A DNA stretch of 64,000 nt from Actinokineospora inagensis DSM 44258 (GTDB lineage: Bacteria > Actinomycetota > Actinomycetes > Mycobacteriales > Pseudonocardiaceae), in the NCBI RefSeq assembly GCF_000482865.1, contig NZ_AXWW01000005.1, forward strand, positions 155,479-219,478, given 5' to 3'. Positions 16,807-25,643 of this stretch are shown here, piece by piece. The position numbers and the translations under genes are program-made. The first letter of the stretch is position 1; each line of letters starts with the position of its first letter. The notes beneath the pieces were generated by a model, which worked only from the letters and a program-made list of their open reading frames with translations, did no database searches and was not told where the DNA came from.

Positions 16807-17643
16807 GTGACTTCGTCCCCCAGTAGAACCGCGTTGACGGCGGCCGCCGCGCGGGCCGCGCACCTCGTTGTGGACCAGCCGCCCGTGGTGTTCGTCGACG
16901 CCCACGCGGTGCGGTTGCTCGGTGACCAGGCGGCCGAACTGTTGTCGTACCACCGGGAACACGGCGACAACCCGATCCTGGCGGCTGCCCGCGCCGAGGT
17001 GCTGAGCCGGTCCCGCTACACCGAGTCCGTCGTCGCGGCCGCCCATGGTGCCGGTGTCGACCAGTACGTTCTCCTCGGCGCGGGCCTGGACACGTTCTCC
17101 CTGCGCGCCCCGGCAACCCTGCGCGTCTTCGAGGTCGACCACCCCGCCACCCAGTCGTGGAAGCGCGAGCGGCTGACCGACGAAAACCTCTCCCCCGCCG
17201 TCACCTACGTCCCGTTCGACCTCGGCACTGGTGATGTCCTCGATCACCTCGCCACAGCGGGTTTCTTGCCCGCCGCGCCCGCTGTGGTCGGTTGTCTCGG
17301 GGTGAGCACGTACCTCGCACCCACCACTGTTGAAGCCATGGTCGCTGATCTGGCAAGGCTTGCGCCGGGCTCCGAAGTCGTCACGGAGTTTCTTTTGCCC
17401 GAACGAGATAGAGACGAAATCGGGAGTCTTTACGCACGTGTGGTCGGCGAGGTCGCGGCGCACGAAGGGGAACCTTGGCGCACCTTCCTGTCCACCGACA
17501 ACGCCGTGGAACTGTTTCGCAGGAACGGTTTCGCGGATGTCACCGCCATCGCTCACCGGGATTGTCTCGAACCCCACCTATGGGAGCGAACCGATGCGTT
17601 GCGACCCGTGCGGCTCTCTTACCTCGTGCACGCCCGCCGTTGA
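16807..17643 (+). CDS. Class I SAM methyltransferase, PPM1/TIGR00027-like
   Basis: 278 aa with the leucine-carboxyl-methyltransferase-like signature: YTESVVAAAHGAGVDQYVLLGAGLDTFSLR (SAM loop GAGLDT), LRVFEVDHPATQSWKRERL (acidic residue for the ribose), and GCLGVSTYLAPTTVEAM. Such proteins are abundant in actinomycetes and O-methylate carboxyl or hydroxyl groups of small molecules. The start is GTG 16807; no strong ribosome site is visible. The unusually A/T-rich upstream 200 bases may contain the promoter. The substrate is unknown. Confidence 0.85.
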   Translation: MTSSPSRTALTAAAARAAHLVVDQPPVVFVDAHAVRLLGDQAAELLSYHREHGDNPILAAARAEVLSRSRYTESVVAAAHGAGVDQYVLLGAGLDTFSLRAPATLRVFEVDHPATQSWKRERLTDENLSPAVTYVPFDLGTGDVLDHLATAGFLPAAPAVVGCLGVSTYLAPTTVEAMVADLARLAPGSEVVTEFLLPERDRDEIGSLYARVVGEVAAHEGEPWRTFLSTDNAVELFRRNGFADVTAIAHRDCLEPHLWERTDALRPVRLSYLVHARR

Positions 17644-17736
17644 CCCGATGGGTGGCCGGGACGAGCCGGGTGAACTTCGCTCGCACCCACCGTGGGCATC
17701 AAGCGACACACCGTGAGCGCGGGTCATGATCGGGAG

Positions 17737-18177
17737 ATGACGATCTGGATCACCGGGCGAGGCGGCGCGGGCACCGTGGAGTTGGCCCGGGAGGTGCGGC
17801 GGCAACTGTTCGACGCCGGTGTGATGGCGGCGGTCGTGGACCGGGACGTGCTGCGGTGCGGTCTGAGCGCCGACCCGGACACGGAGGACGTGCGGCGGGC
17901 GGGTGAGGTCGCGTGCCTCTTCGCGGGCGCCGGGGTGGTCGCGGTGGTGGCGGTGGGCAGTCCACGGCGGGCGGAACGGGAGGTGGTTCGGGTTCGCCAC
18001 CAGGCGGCCGGGGTGCCGTTCGTCGAGGTGTTCGTGGACAACGCCAAAGGTCTACAGCGGGAGGCGGAAGATGGCTACGAACCGCCCGTGCAGGCGGATG
18101 TGGTCATCACGTCGGGTGAAGTCGGGGTCGCGGCCGGGGTGGTGTTGGCGCGGGTGCTGGCCGACCTGGGACGGTGA
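17737..18177 (+). CDS. Degenerate adenylylsulfate-kinase-like P-loop protein
   Basis: About 146 aa, resembling CysC: TIWITGRGGAGTVELAREVRRQL aligns with the CysC Walker A region and VVDRDVLRCGL with its substrate loop (usually LDGDxLR). The Walker Lys-Ser/Thr is replaced (GRGGAGTVE in place of GxxxxGKS/T), so ATP binding is doubtful. The end also matches CysC in outline (VEVFVDN). It may be a binding or regulatory protein, or a decaying gene. The start is uncertain: ATG 17737 has GGGAG too close, and GTG 17713 has no ribosome site. Confidence 0.6.
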   Translation: MTIWITGRGGAGTVELAREVRRQLFDAGVMAAVVDRDVLRCGLSADPDTEDVRRAGEVACLFAGAGVVAVVAVGSPRRAEREVVRVRHQAAGVPFVEVFVDNAKGLQREAEDGYEPPVQADVVITSGEVGVAAGVVLARVLADLGR

Positions 18178-18216
18178 GCGTCTACGCTTGTCGGCATCTA
18201 CGGGCTGGGAGGTCTG

Positions 18217-19077
18217 ATGAGCATCGCCGTCACCGGGGCCACGGGCAATGTCGGCGGCAGGGTCGCCCGGCTGCTGGCCGACGAGGGCGTCACCCAACTC
18301 CTGGTGGCGCGCGACCCGGGCAAGCTCCCGGACCTGCCCAACGCCACCAAGGTGCGGGGCGCGGACTACTCGGACAAGGCCGGGGTGCAGTCCGCCCTGA
18401 CGGGCGCGGACACGCTGTTGCTGGTGTCGGCGCGCGAATCCGCCAACCGCGTGCAGGAACACACAACCGCCATCGACGCGGCCATCGCGGCAGGCGTGTC
18501 GCGGATCGTGTACCTGTCGTTCCTGGGGGCGGCGCCGGAGTGCACGTTCACCTTTGGACGGGACCACTGGCACACCGAGCAGTACCTCCGGTCCACCGGT
18601 GTCCCGTTCGTCGCGTTGCGGGACAGCATGTACAACTCCGGCTTCCCGGCGATGACCGGTCAGGACGGCGTGCTGCGCGGCCCGGCAGGCGACGGTGCGG
18701 TCAGCGCGGTCTCGCTGGACGACATCGCGGAGGTGGCGGCGCGGGTGTTGCGGGACAACGCGTTCGACGGGCAGGTGCTCGACGTGACCGGGCCCGAGGC
18801 GATCACGGTGGCGGAGGCCGCGCGGTTGCTCAGCGAGGTCACCGGTCGGGAGATCACGTACCACGCGGAGACCGAGGCCGAGGCTTACGAGTCCCGCGCC
18901 CACTACGGCGCACCCGAGTTCGAGGTCGCCGGGTGGGTGACCTCGTACACCGCGATCGCCGCCGGGGAACTGGGCGTCGTCTCGGACACCGTGCCGCGGC
19001 TGACCGGACACCCGGCGCAGAGCGTCGCGGAATTCCTCCGAACCAACCCGGACAGCTACGCGCACCTGCTGGCCTGA
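18217..19077 (+). CDS. NmrA-like NAD(P)-binding oxidoreductase
   Basis: 286 aa, atypical short-chain dehydrogenase with the N-terminal dinucleotide loop VTGATGNVGGRVARLL, then ARDPGKLPDL (cofactor specificity region) and YLSFLGAAPECTFTFGRDHWHTEQYLRSTGVP. This matches QorB/NmrA-type quinone oxidoreductases or redox sensors, which lack the catalytic YxxxK. A clear GGGAGG precedes the ATG. Probably a cytosolic NADPH-dependent quinone reductase or sensor; no dedicated partner is seen. Confidence 0.86.
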   Translation: MSIAVTGATGNVGGRVARLLADEGVTQLLVARDPGKLPDLPNATKVRGADYSDKAGVQSALTGADTLLLVSARESANRVQEHTTAIDAAIAAGVSRIVYLSFLGAAPECTFTFGRDHWHTEQYLRSTGVPFVALRDSMYNSGFPAMTGQDGVLRGPAGDGAVSAVSLDDIAEVAARVLRDNAFDGQVLDVTGPEAITVAEAARLLSEVTGREITYHAETEAEAYESRAHYGAPEFEVAGWVTSYTAIAAGELGVVSDTVPRLTGHPAQSVAEFLRTNPDSYAHLLA

Positions 19078-19160
19078 GGCCGCGAACGAGCACGATGGAA
19101 TAAGCCCGGCCACCCCGACCGCCGTTATCGTCGAAACGATGGCGAGCGATTGGGGTGGTC

Positions 19161-19676
19161 ATGAGCATCGCGGTGAACCGGGTGGCGGCCAGGGCCACTG
19201 AACGTCCACACCAGACCTGGCTGGTGGTCTTCATGGTCGTCGTGCTGGCGCACTGGGCCGAGCACATCGCCCAGGCGATCCAGATCTACGCGCTGGGCTG
19301 GGCGAGCGCCGACGCGCGCGGCCTGCTCGGCATCCCGTTCCCGGAACTGATCAAGTTCGAGTGGCTGCACTACGGCTACGCCCTGGTCATGCTGATCGGC
19401 CTGTTCCTGCTGCGCAAGGGGTTCAGCGGCCGGGCGCGGCAGTGGTGGAACCTGGCGCTGGCCATCCAGTTCTGGCACCACTTCGAGCACCTGCTGCTGT
19501 TCGCGCAGGCGCAGACCGGCTGGCGGTTCGCGGGCTCGCCGGTGCCGACCAGCATCGTGCAGTTGCTGGTCCCCCGGGTCGAGCTGCACCTGTTCTACAA
19601 CACCATCGTGACCATCCCGATGATCGTCGCCGTGGCGCTCCACCAGCGCGCGCACCGGTCACCGGTCCCGGCATGA
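19161..19676 (+). CDS. Polytopic membrane protein of unknown function, coupled to copCD
   Basis: 171-aa protein with about four TM helices. Histidines cluster at predicted helix ends: VVLAHWAEHIAQAIQIY, EWLHYGYAL, QFWHHFEHLLL, VELHLFYNT. His-rich membrane segments next to a CopC-CopD fusion suggest metal or heme binding (inference). The ATG has GGGGTGG upstream; its stop overlaps the copCD start (ATGA), so the two are translationally coupled. Family not recognised. Confidence 0.75.
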   Translation: MSIAVNRVAARATERPHQTWLVVFMVVVLAHWAEHIAQAIQIYALGWASADARGLLGIPFPELIKFEWLHYGYALVMLIGLFLLRKGFSGRARQWWNLALAIQFWHHFEHLLLFAQAQTGWRFAGSPVPTSIVQLLVPRVELHLFYNTIVTIPMIVAVALHQRAHRSPVPA

Positions 19677-20968
19677 GGCTGGCCGGGATCCTCTCCGTGC
19701 TCGCCTGCTGGGCGGTCCTGGCCGCCCCGCCCGCAGTCGCGCACGTCGCGATCCTGGGCTCCACCCCCGCCGAGGGCACCCGGTTGACCAGCGCACCCGG
19801 CCTGGTCAGCGTCCGGTTGTCGGAGAACATCGGCATCCAGGCCAACTCGCTCAAGGTCGTGGACGTGCGCGGCGCAACGGTCAGCACCGGTCCGGTGTTC
19901 CAACCGGGCGACGACGCGGAGGAAGTCGCCATCCGGGTCAAACCCGGCCTCCCCGACGGCACCTACCTGGTGCAGTACGCCTTCATCTCCGAAGACTCAC
20001 ATCCCGTGCGCGGCGGGTTCGGGTTCGTCGTCGGCACCGGTCCGCTGATCAACGCCAGCGGGGCCATCTCGGCCGCCGACAGCACCGACCCGACCGTCGA
20101 CGTGGCGACCAGGGCGGTGCGGTGGCTGGGGTACGCCGGTGTCGTGCTGGCCGGTGGCCTGGTCTTCCTCCTCTACTGCAGACCGACTCACGGCCCCGTG
20201 GCCCGCAGGCTCGTCCTCGGTGGCTGCGTGCTGATCGGCGGCAGCGCGATCTTGTCGCTGGGCCTCGAAGGCGCCTACGTCGCAGGCGCTGGGCTCTCCC
20301 GGGTGTTCGCCCCGGACCTGGTGGCGACGACCTTGGCCGCCGCGTACGGGAAGTTGCTCGTCGTGCGGACCGTCGCGGCACTGGCGCTGTTCATCGCCGC
20401 CCGCAGGCTGTCCGACGGAGCGCGCAACCGGGGCCGGTTCGAGAACATCGCGATGGTGTCCGGGTTCCTGGTGCTGCTCAGCTCCGCCGCCGCCGGGCAC
20501 GCGATCTCCACCCAGGTGATGTTCCTGTCGCTGCTGGCCGATCTCGCGCACTACGCGGGCATCGCGGTGTGGCTGGGTGGGGTCGTCCAGCTCGCGCTGT
20601 GTGCGCGCCAAGGTAAAGACCTGGGTCCGGCCATGGCGCGGTTCTCCCCCATCGCAAAGATCTCGGTCGCCGTCGTCGTGCTCAGCGGGGCGTTGATGTC
20701 GGTGGCGTACCTGGGTTCGGTGTCGGCTCTGGTCGACAGCACGTATGGCTTGTTGCTGCTGGGAAAGGTCATCGGGTTCGGTCTGCTGCTCGTGCTGGCC
20801 GACCAGTGCAGGCTCGCCGTTCGCCGCAACGCCACGGCTCCCAGCGGGACAACCCTGGTCGAGACGGAGATCGGGACTCTGCGGCGGGTCCTCGTCATCG
20901 AGGTCGCCCTCGCCGCCGCGGTGCTCGCGGTCGCCGCCGTGCTCGTCACCACGGGGCCGCCGCACTGA
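19673..20968 (+). CDS. CopC-CopD fusion copper protein (YcnJ-like)
   Basis: 431 aa. The signal peptide (MRLAGILSVLACWAVLAAPPAVA) is followed directly by His24 in AHVAILGSTPAEG, the N-terminal Cu(II) ligand of CopC. The CopC beta-sandwich (about 24-120) ends with EDSHPVRGGFGFVVG carrying further ligands. Eight TM helices of a CopD domain follow (about 145-430). Such fusions bind copper outside the membrane and move it inward, or deliver it to secreted enzymes. It overlaps the upstream His-rich membrane gene by 4 nt. No copper regulator (CsoR) is nearby. Confidence 0.92.
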   Translation: MRLAGILSVLACWAVLAAPPAVAHVAILGSTPAEGTRLTSAPGLVSVRLSENIGIQANSLKVVDVRGATVSTGPVFQPGDDAEEVAIRVKPGLPDGTYLVQYAFISEDSHPVRGGFGFVVGTGPLINASGAISAADSTDPTVDVATRAVRWLGYAGVVLAGGLVFLLYCRPTHGPVARRLVLGGCVLIGGSAILSLGLEGAYVAGAGLSRVFAPDLVATTLAAAYGKLLVVRTVAALALFIAARRLSDGARNRGRFENIAMVSGFLVLLSSAAAGHAISTQVMFLSLLADLAHYAGIAVWLGGVVQLALCARQGKDLGPAMARFSPIAKISVAVVVLSGALMSVAYLGSVSALVDSTYGLLLLGKVIGFGLLLVLADQCRLAVRRNATAPSGTTLVETEIGTLRRVLVIEVALAAAVLAVAAVLVTTGPPH

Positions 20969-21127
20969 CAATCAGCGACAACCAGTGGCAATCAGCAGTA
21001 ACCACCGCAACGCCGTGCCAGATTCACCTTTCAGGGCGAACGCACCCGGCCGCCGCCGGTGCTAACTTCGAAGGTGGTGGTTGGCCGATTACCCTGGGAG
21101 CACAGGGAATTCTCGCAAGGGGCGAAG

Positions 21128-21472
21128 GTGGACGAGTTCGCGGCGCGCGCGGTGCAGCGCGCCATCGAGGACATGCGCGGGAAGCTGGAGGAGCCGATCA
21201 CCATCGACGACATGGCCCGGGTCGCGCTGTTCAGCAAGTTCCACTTCAGCCGGGTCTTCCAGCGGCACACCGGGGTCTCGCCCGCCCGGTTCCTGTCCGG
21301 TCTGCGGCTCGACGAGGCCAAGCGGCTGCTGGCCACCACCACGCTCAAGGTGACCGACATCAGCGCCCGGGTCGGCTACCGCAGTCCGGGCACGTTCAGC
21401 GCCCGCTTCAAGACCTGTGTCGGGGTTTCCCCCACCCAGTACCGCAAAACCGCCCGAGGGAGCGACCGATGA
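21128..21472 (+). CDS. AraC-type regulator, HTH domain only
   Basis: 114-aa protein that is essentially the AraC DNA-binding domain: ITIDDMARVALFSKFHFSRVFQRHTGVSPARF (first HTH) and LKVTDISARVGYRSPGTFSARFKTCVGVSPTQYRK (second HTH). No ligand domain is present, as in SoxS/MarA-like activators. GTG 21128 is chosen because AAGGGG lies about 6 nt upstream; longer frames are less supported. It overlaps the AhpD-like gene by ATGA, so the regulator probably controls its own small operon. Confidence 0.85.
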   Translation: MDEFAARAVQRAIEDMRGKLEEPITIDDMARVALFSKFHFSRVFQRHTGVSPARFLSGLRLDEAKRLLATTTLKVTDISARVGYRSPGTFSARFKTCVGVSPTQYRKTARGSDR

Positions 21473-22023
21473 CCGAGATCCGCGTGCCGCTGGTCGCCGA
21501 GACCGACGCCACCGGGGCGACCGCGCAGCTCTACGCGAGGATCCGCGCCGCGACCGGCCTGCCGTTCGTGCCGGACATCTTCCGGCTCGTGTCGACCTCG
21601 CCGAACCTGCTGGAGGTCGTGGTCAGCGGCTACACCGGCATGTTCACCGACAGCGCGCTCCCCCGCGCCACCAAGGAACTCGTGGCCGCCTGGACGTCCC
21701 GGCTCAACGACTGCGGCTACTGCGCCACCACGCACAACTGGTTCCTCCGCCAGTTCGGCGGCCCGGAGTCGCTCGCCGACGCGCTCACCACCGCCGCCGG
21801 GATCGACGACCTCCCGATCGACGCGGCCGAGTCGGCCCTGCTGCGGTTGACCGCCAAGGTCACCGAAGGAGTGTCTGATGTGGACGCCGAGTGGGTGGCG
21901 GCCACGGCGCACTGGACCGAGGAGCAGGTCCTGGAGGCGGTGTTCTGCGCCGCCCTGTTCGCCTTCATCAACCGCCTGGTCAGCACGCTCGGCCTCGCGG
22001 CACCCACCCCGGCGGCGAGCTAA
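21469..22023 (+). CDS. AhpD-like / carboxymuconolactone decarboxylase family protein
   Basis: 184 aa. DCGYCATTHNWFLRQFGG carries the C-x2-C-x3-H dithiol motif of AhpD-like proteins. The expected upstream Glu is in ATKELVAAW. Likely alkylhydroperoxidase or peroxidase-linked reductase. It is translationally coupled to the AraC-type gene by a 4-nt overlap and ends at a strong hairpin facing the convergent sulfur operon. It differs from the paralogue at 9458-9970 in length and flanks. Confidence 0.86.
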   Translation: MTEIRVPLVAETDATGATAQLYARIRAATGLPFVPDIFRLVSTSPNLLEVVVSGYTGMFTDSALPRATKELVAAWTSRLNDCGYCATTHNWFLRQFGGPESLADALTTAAGIDDLPIDAAESALLRLTAKVTEGVSDVDAEWVAATAHWTEEQVLEAVFCAALFAFINRLVSTLGLAAPTPAAS

Positions 22024-22031
22024 CCGGGCCC

Positions 22032-22058
22032 CGGGGGCGGTGAGCGGCACCGCCCCCG
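22032..22058. terminator. Hairpin between convergent operons
   Basis: CGGGGGCGGTG (22032-22042) pairs perfectly with CACCGCCCCCG (22048-22058) across a 5-nt loop, between the stop codons of two convergent genes. Likely a bidirectional terminator. Confidence 0.75.
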
Positions 22059-22071
22059 AGCCGGTAGCCGG

Positions 22072-23133
22072 TCAGGCGCCGAGGGCCTCGGAGGCGAGGC
22101 GGGTGCCCTCGACCCGGGCGGCGACCTTGGCGAACGCCACCTCCCGCGAGGTCGACGTGTCGTCGGCGAACGGGGAGAACCCGCAGTCGTCGCAGGTGCC
22201 CAGGTGGTCCACCGGGATGTGCCGGGCGGCGGCGAGTACCCGGTCGCGGACCTCCTCCGCCGTCTCCACCCGCGGGTCGATCGGGTCGATCACGCCGACG
22301 AACACGGTCTGCTCGGGCTGCCGGTGTTCGGCCACCACGGTCAGCACCCGCTCCGGGTCCGGCTCGCTGGCGAGTTGCATGTAGACGCGGCCAACGTTGA
22401 GCTGGAACAACTTCGGCAGCAGACCCGCGTAGTCCACGTCCAGGCTGTGCGCGGAGTCCTGGTCGCCACCGGGGCAGGTGTGCACGCCGATGCGGGCGCG
22501 TTCCTCGGCGGTGAACCGGTTGAGGACCTGGTTGTTCAGCTCGATGAAGGAGTCCAGCACGCCGCCGGACGGGTCGAGCTTGAGCGAGAGCCTGCCCTCG
22601 GTGAAGTCGAGCTGGACCGAGTCGGCGCCCGCGTCCAACGCGGAGCGGATGTCGCGTTCGGCGGCGTCGACCAGGTCCGCCAGGAACTGCTCGCGCGGGT
22701 AGCCGTCGATGCCGTCGGCGGGGTAGATCAGGCTCAGCGCGGACGGGGCGATCACCGCCTGCTTGACCGGGACCGTGGCGTGCTTCTTCGCCGAGCTCAG
22801 GTAGGCGCCGACGTGCGCGCCGTACTGGAACGGCCCGGAGACCAGGCGGGGCAGCGTCCGGGTGTGGCCGTCGGCGAACGGGATGACGGCGCCGTCCGGG
22901 GCCAGGTCGAGACCCAGCAGCGGGTAGCCGACGAAGCTGGGCTTGGCCTGCTCGCCGTCGGTGATGACCGGGGAGCCGGTGGCCTCCAGCCGCGCGACCG
23001 TATCGGCGACGGCGGCCTCGACCGCCGCGGCGAGCGCGTCGTCGCCGAGCTGCCCGGCCGCGTGCTGGGCGAGCGCGGCCTGCAGCTCCGGTGAACGCGG
23101 GATGCTGCCGATCGGCTCGGTCAAGATGGGCAT
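22072..23133 (-). CDS. Core-MetE-like methyltransferase (cobalamin-independent methionine synthase II family)
   Basis: 353 aa, corresponding to the C-terminal catalytic barrel of MetE without the N-terminal half. The zinc ligands are visible as IGVHTCPGGDQDSAH (His and Cys), a Glu in VYMQLASEPD, and Cys in LGTCDDCGFSPF. These short MetE proteins methylate thiols using a donor other than folate triglutamate in several lineages. GGAGG lies 9 nt before the ATG. It is the last gene of the sufS / gamma-lyase operon. A role in making or recycling methionine, or methylating a thiol of the product, is inference. Confidence 0.85.
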   Translation of the reverse strand: MPILTEPIGSIPRSPELQAALAQHAAGQLGDDALAAAVEAAVADTVARLEATGSPVITDGEQAKPSFVGYPLLGLDLAPDGAVIPFADGHTRTLPRLVSGPFQYGAHVGAYLSSAKKHATVPVKQAVIAPSALSLIYPADGIDGYPREQFLADLVDAAERDIRSALDAGADSVQLDFTEGRLSLKLDPSGGVLDSFIELNNQVLNRFTAEERARIGVHTCPGGDQDSAHSLDVDYAGLLPKLFQLNVGRVYMQLASEPDPERVLTVVAEHRQPEQTVFVGVIDPIDPRVETAEEVRDRVLAAARHIPVDHLGTCDDCGFSPFADDTSTSREVAFAKVAARVEGTRLASEALGA

Positions 23134-23172
23134 GTGCGATGTCCTCCGGGTGATTTCGGTCAGGGGTGTCAG

Positions 23173-24303
23173 TCAGAGCCCGTTGGCCAGGGCCGTGCTG
23201 AGGTCTTCGGTGAGGTCGTCGGGGTCCTCGATGCCGACGGACAGCCGGACCAGGTCGTCGGTGATCCCGGCGGCCGCGCGTACGGCGGCGGGGACCGGGC
23301 GGTGGGTCATCAACGCGGGCGACTCGATGAGCGATCGGACACCGCCCAGGCTGACGGCGCAGGCGAACAGCGAGGTCGAGGCCAGCAGCTTCTCGACGTC
23401 ACCGGCGTAGCGGAACCCGATGATCGCCCCGAAGGAGCTCAACTGGCGCGCGGCGACCTCGTGGCCGGGGTGATCCGCGAGCCCCGGGTACAACACGGAA
23501 GTCACGCCGGGTGTGTGCGAGAGCAGGTCGACCAGCCTTCCGGCGGTGCGCACCTGCCGCTCCACCCGGACGGACAGGGTCTTCACGCCTCGGTGCACCA
23601 GGAAGCAGTCGAGCCCGCTGGGGATGGTGCCCGCCACCGTCCGGTGGGCGGTGAAAGCCCGGTGCAGCGCGGGATCGTCGCAGACCAGCGCGCCGCCGAG
23701 CACGTCGGAATGACCTGCGACGAACTTGGTCGTGCTGTAGAGGGTGACGTCCGCGCCCCAGCGCAGCGGCCGCTGCAGGGCCGGGCTGGCGAAGGTGTTG
23801 TCCACGACCACCACCGCCCCGCGCTCGTGTGCGCACCGGGCGACCTCGGCGATGTCGATGACCTTGAGCAGCGGGTTGGTCGGTGTCTCCAGCCAGACCA
23901 GCGCGGTGTCCTGGGCGAGCGCGGCCCGGATTCGGTCCGGAGTGGACAGGTCCACCTGGTCGACCTGGATGCCGTACCGCCGCAGCCCGGTGATCAGGGC
24001 GTGGGTGCCGCCGTAGACGTCGTCGCAGCAGAGCAGCCGCTGCCCGGGTGACAGCAACGACAGCACCGTGGTGGCCGCGGCCTGACCGGAGGAGAACACC
24101 GCGCAGTGCCCGGCGTCCTCCAGGTCGGCCAGGCAGGTCTCCAACGCCTCCACGGTCGGGTTCTCGCCGCGCGCGTAGAAGTACCGGGGCGGGTCTTGGG
24201 CGAACCGGTCGTAGGTGGCCGCGACGTGGATCGGCGGGACCAGGTCGCCGTACGGCCCGACCGTTTCTTGTCCACTGTGGACCAGCTTGGTGTCGAACCG
24301 CAT
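23173..24303 (-). CDS. PLP-dependent gamma-lyase/synthase (cystathionine gamma-lyase, CalE6-like family)
   Basis: 376-aa fold-type I enzyme of the Cys/Met metabolism family. Features are YFYARGENPTVEALE (phosphate contact Tyr/Arg), SSGQAAATTVLSLL, WLETPTNPLLKV, VVDNTFASPALQRPL and the PLP lysine in LYSTTKFVAGHSD. It could release methanethiol, H2S or homocysteine depending on specificity. In calicheamicin biosynthesis the family member CalE6 is a methionine gamma-lyase, so the location beside an enediyne cassette is suggestive. Its ATG overlaps the sufS stop by one base (TGATG). Confidence 0.9.
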   Translation of the reverse strand: MRFDTKLVHSGQETVGPYGDLVPPIHVAATYDRFAQDPPRYFYARGENPTVEALETCLADLEDAGHCAVFSSGQAAATTVLSLLSPGQRLLCCDDVYGGTHALITGLRRYGIQVDQVDLSTPDRIRAALAQDTALVWLETPTNPLLKVIDIAEVARCAHERGAVVVVDNTFASPALQRPLRWGADVTLYSTTKFVAGHSDVLGGALVCDDPALHRAFTAHRTVAGTIPSGLDCFLVHRGVKTLSVRVERQVRTAGRLVDLLSHTPGVTSVLYPGLADHPGHEVAARQLSSFGAIIGFRYAGDVEKLLASTSLFACAVSLGGVRSLIESPALMTHRPVPAAVRAAAGITDDLVRLSVGIEDPDDLTEDLSTALANGL

Positions 24304-25643
24304 CAGAGGAATCGCTCGGTCGGGTGTTCGGTGGTCCAGGTGCCCGGTGTGACCGTGCGCAGGGCGTCGCGCACCAGTTCGACCTCGGCCAGGGTGTTGT
24401 AGATCCCGAAGGACAACCGGACCGTGCCCACGACGCCGAAGGTGTCGACGAACGTGTTGGCGCAGTGCACTCCACTGCGCACCGCGATACCGTGCGCGTC
24501 CAGGTGACCGCCGACGTCGTACGGGTGGATGCCGTCGACCACGATGGACACGATGCCGTTCGGATCCGCCGCCGGATCGCCGACGACCCGCACCCCGGGC
24601 ACCGCGCCGACCGCGTCGACCGCAGCCAGCACCAGCGTCTCGTCGTGCTCGCGGATCGTGTCCCAACCGAGCTCGTCGAGGTAGTCGAACGCCGCGGCCA
24701 GCCCGACCGCTCCCGCGATGTGCGGGGTGCCCGCTTCCAGTCTGGCGGGGGCGGGCACGTAGCGGACCGGTTCGGTGGTGCTGACGCCCTTCACCGTCCC
24801 ACCGCCCACCTGGTACGGCTCCAGGCGGTGCAGGAGGTCGCGGCGGCCGTAGAGGACGCCGATGCCCATCGGGCCGTACACCTTGTGGCCGGAGAACACG
24901 TAGAAGTCGGCGTCCAGGTCCCGCACGTCGACCGGCCGGTGCGGCACGGCCTGTGCGCCGTCGACGACCACCGGGACGTCGTGGCGGTGCGCGTGCGCGA
25001 TCATGTCCCGGACCGGGTTCACCGTGCCCAGCACGTTGGACACGTGGGTGATCGCGGCCAACTTCACCCGCGGCCCCAGCGCGGCGGCGAAGTCCTCGGC
25101 CGACACCCGGCCGCGCTCATCAGCGGGAACCACGACCAGTTCCGCCCCGACGGACTCGCACAACCGGCGCCACGGCAGCAGGTTGGAGTTGTGCTCCATG
25201 CCCGTGACCGCGACCTGGTCGCCCCCGCCGACCAGGTCGCGGCCGAGGGTGTCCGCGAGCAGGTTCACCGCGGCCGTCGTGCCCGGCACGAACACCACTT
25301 CGTCGGGGTGCTCGGCGCCGATCGCGCGCCGCACGGTCTCCCGAGCCTGCTCGTAGACGTCGGTGGCCAGGTGGCTGAGCCGGTAGTAGCCACGGCCCAC
25401 GTTGGAGTTGGCGGCGGCGTAGTGGTCGACGATGGCGTCGAGCACCCGCTGCGGCTTCTGCGCGGTGGCGGCGTTGTCCAGGTACACCAATGGTTGTCCG
25501 CCGAACCGCCGGGCCAGGATCGGGAAATCGGCGCGAACGGTTTCGCCGAGCGCCGATTCACCGGTCGCCGATCTCACCGGAGACGATTCCGCCCGGCTCG
25601 ACCGATTTCGCCGCGCGGAAGTCATGTCCACCAGGTCGACCAT
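24303..25643 (-). CDS. SufS/CsdA-type cysteine desulfurase
   Basis: 446-aa class-V aminotransferase-fold enzyme. YLDNAATAQKPQRVLDAI is the SufS N-terminal signature; PLP contacts are in EHNSNLLPW and VDGAQAVPHRPVD; the Schiff-base Lys is in FVFSGHKVYGPMG-type sequence (YVFSGHKVYGP). The catalytic loop is RSGVHCANTF. It moves sulfur from cysteine onto its active Cys as persulfide. No SufBCD or SufU genes lie nearby, so it more likely supplies sulfur to the adjacent biosynthesis. GGGAG precedes ATG 25643. It has an ~45-residue Arg/Ser-rich N-terminal extension. Confidence 0.92.
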   Translation of the reverse strand: MVDLVDMTSARRNRSSRAESSPVRSATGESALGETVRADFPILARRFGGQPLVYLDNAATAQKPQRVLDAIVDHYAAANSNVGRGYYRLSHLATDVYEQARETVRRAIGAEHPDEVVFVPGTTAAVNLLADTLGRDLVGGGDQVAVTGMEHNSNLLPWRRLCESVGAELVVVPADERGRVSAEDFAAALGPRVKLAAITHVSNVLGTVNPVRDMIAHAHRHDVPVVVDGAQAVPHRPVDVRDLDADFYVFSGHKVYGPMGIGVLYGRRDLLHRLEPYQVGGGTVKGVSTTEPVRYVPAPARLEAGTPHIAGAVGLAAAFDYLDELGWDTIREHDETLVLAAVDAVGAVPGVRVVGDPAADPNGIVSIVVDGIHPYDVGGHLDAHGIAVRSGVHCANTFVDTFGVVGTVRLSFGIYNTLAEVELVRDALRTVTPGTWTTEHPTERFL

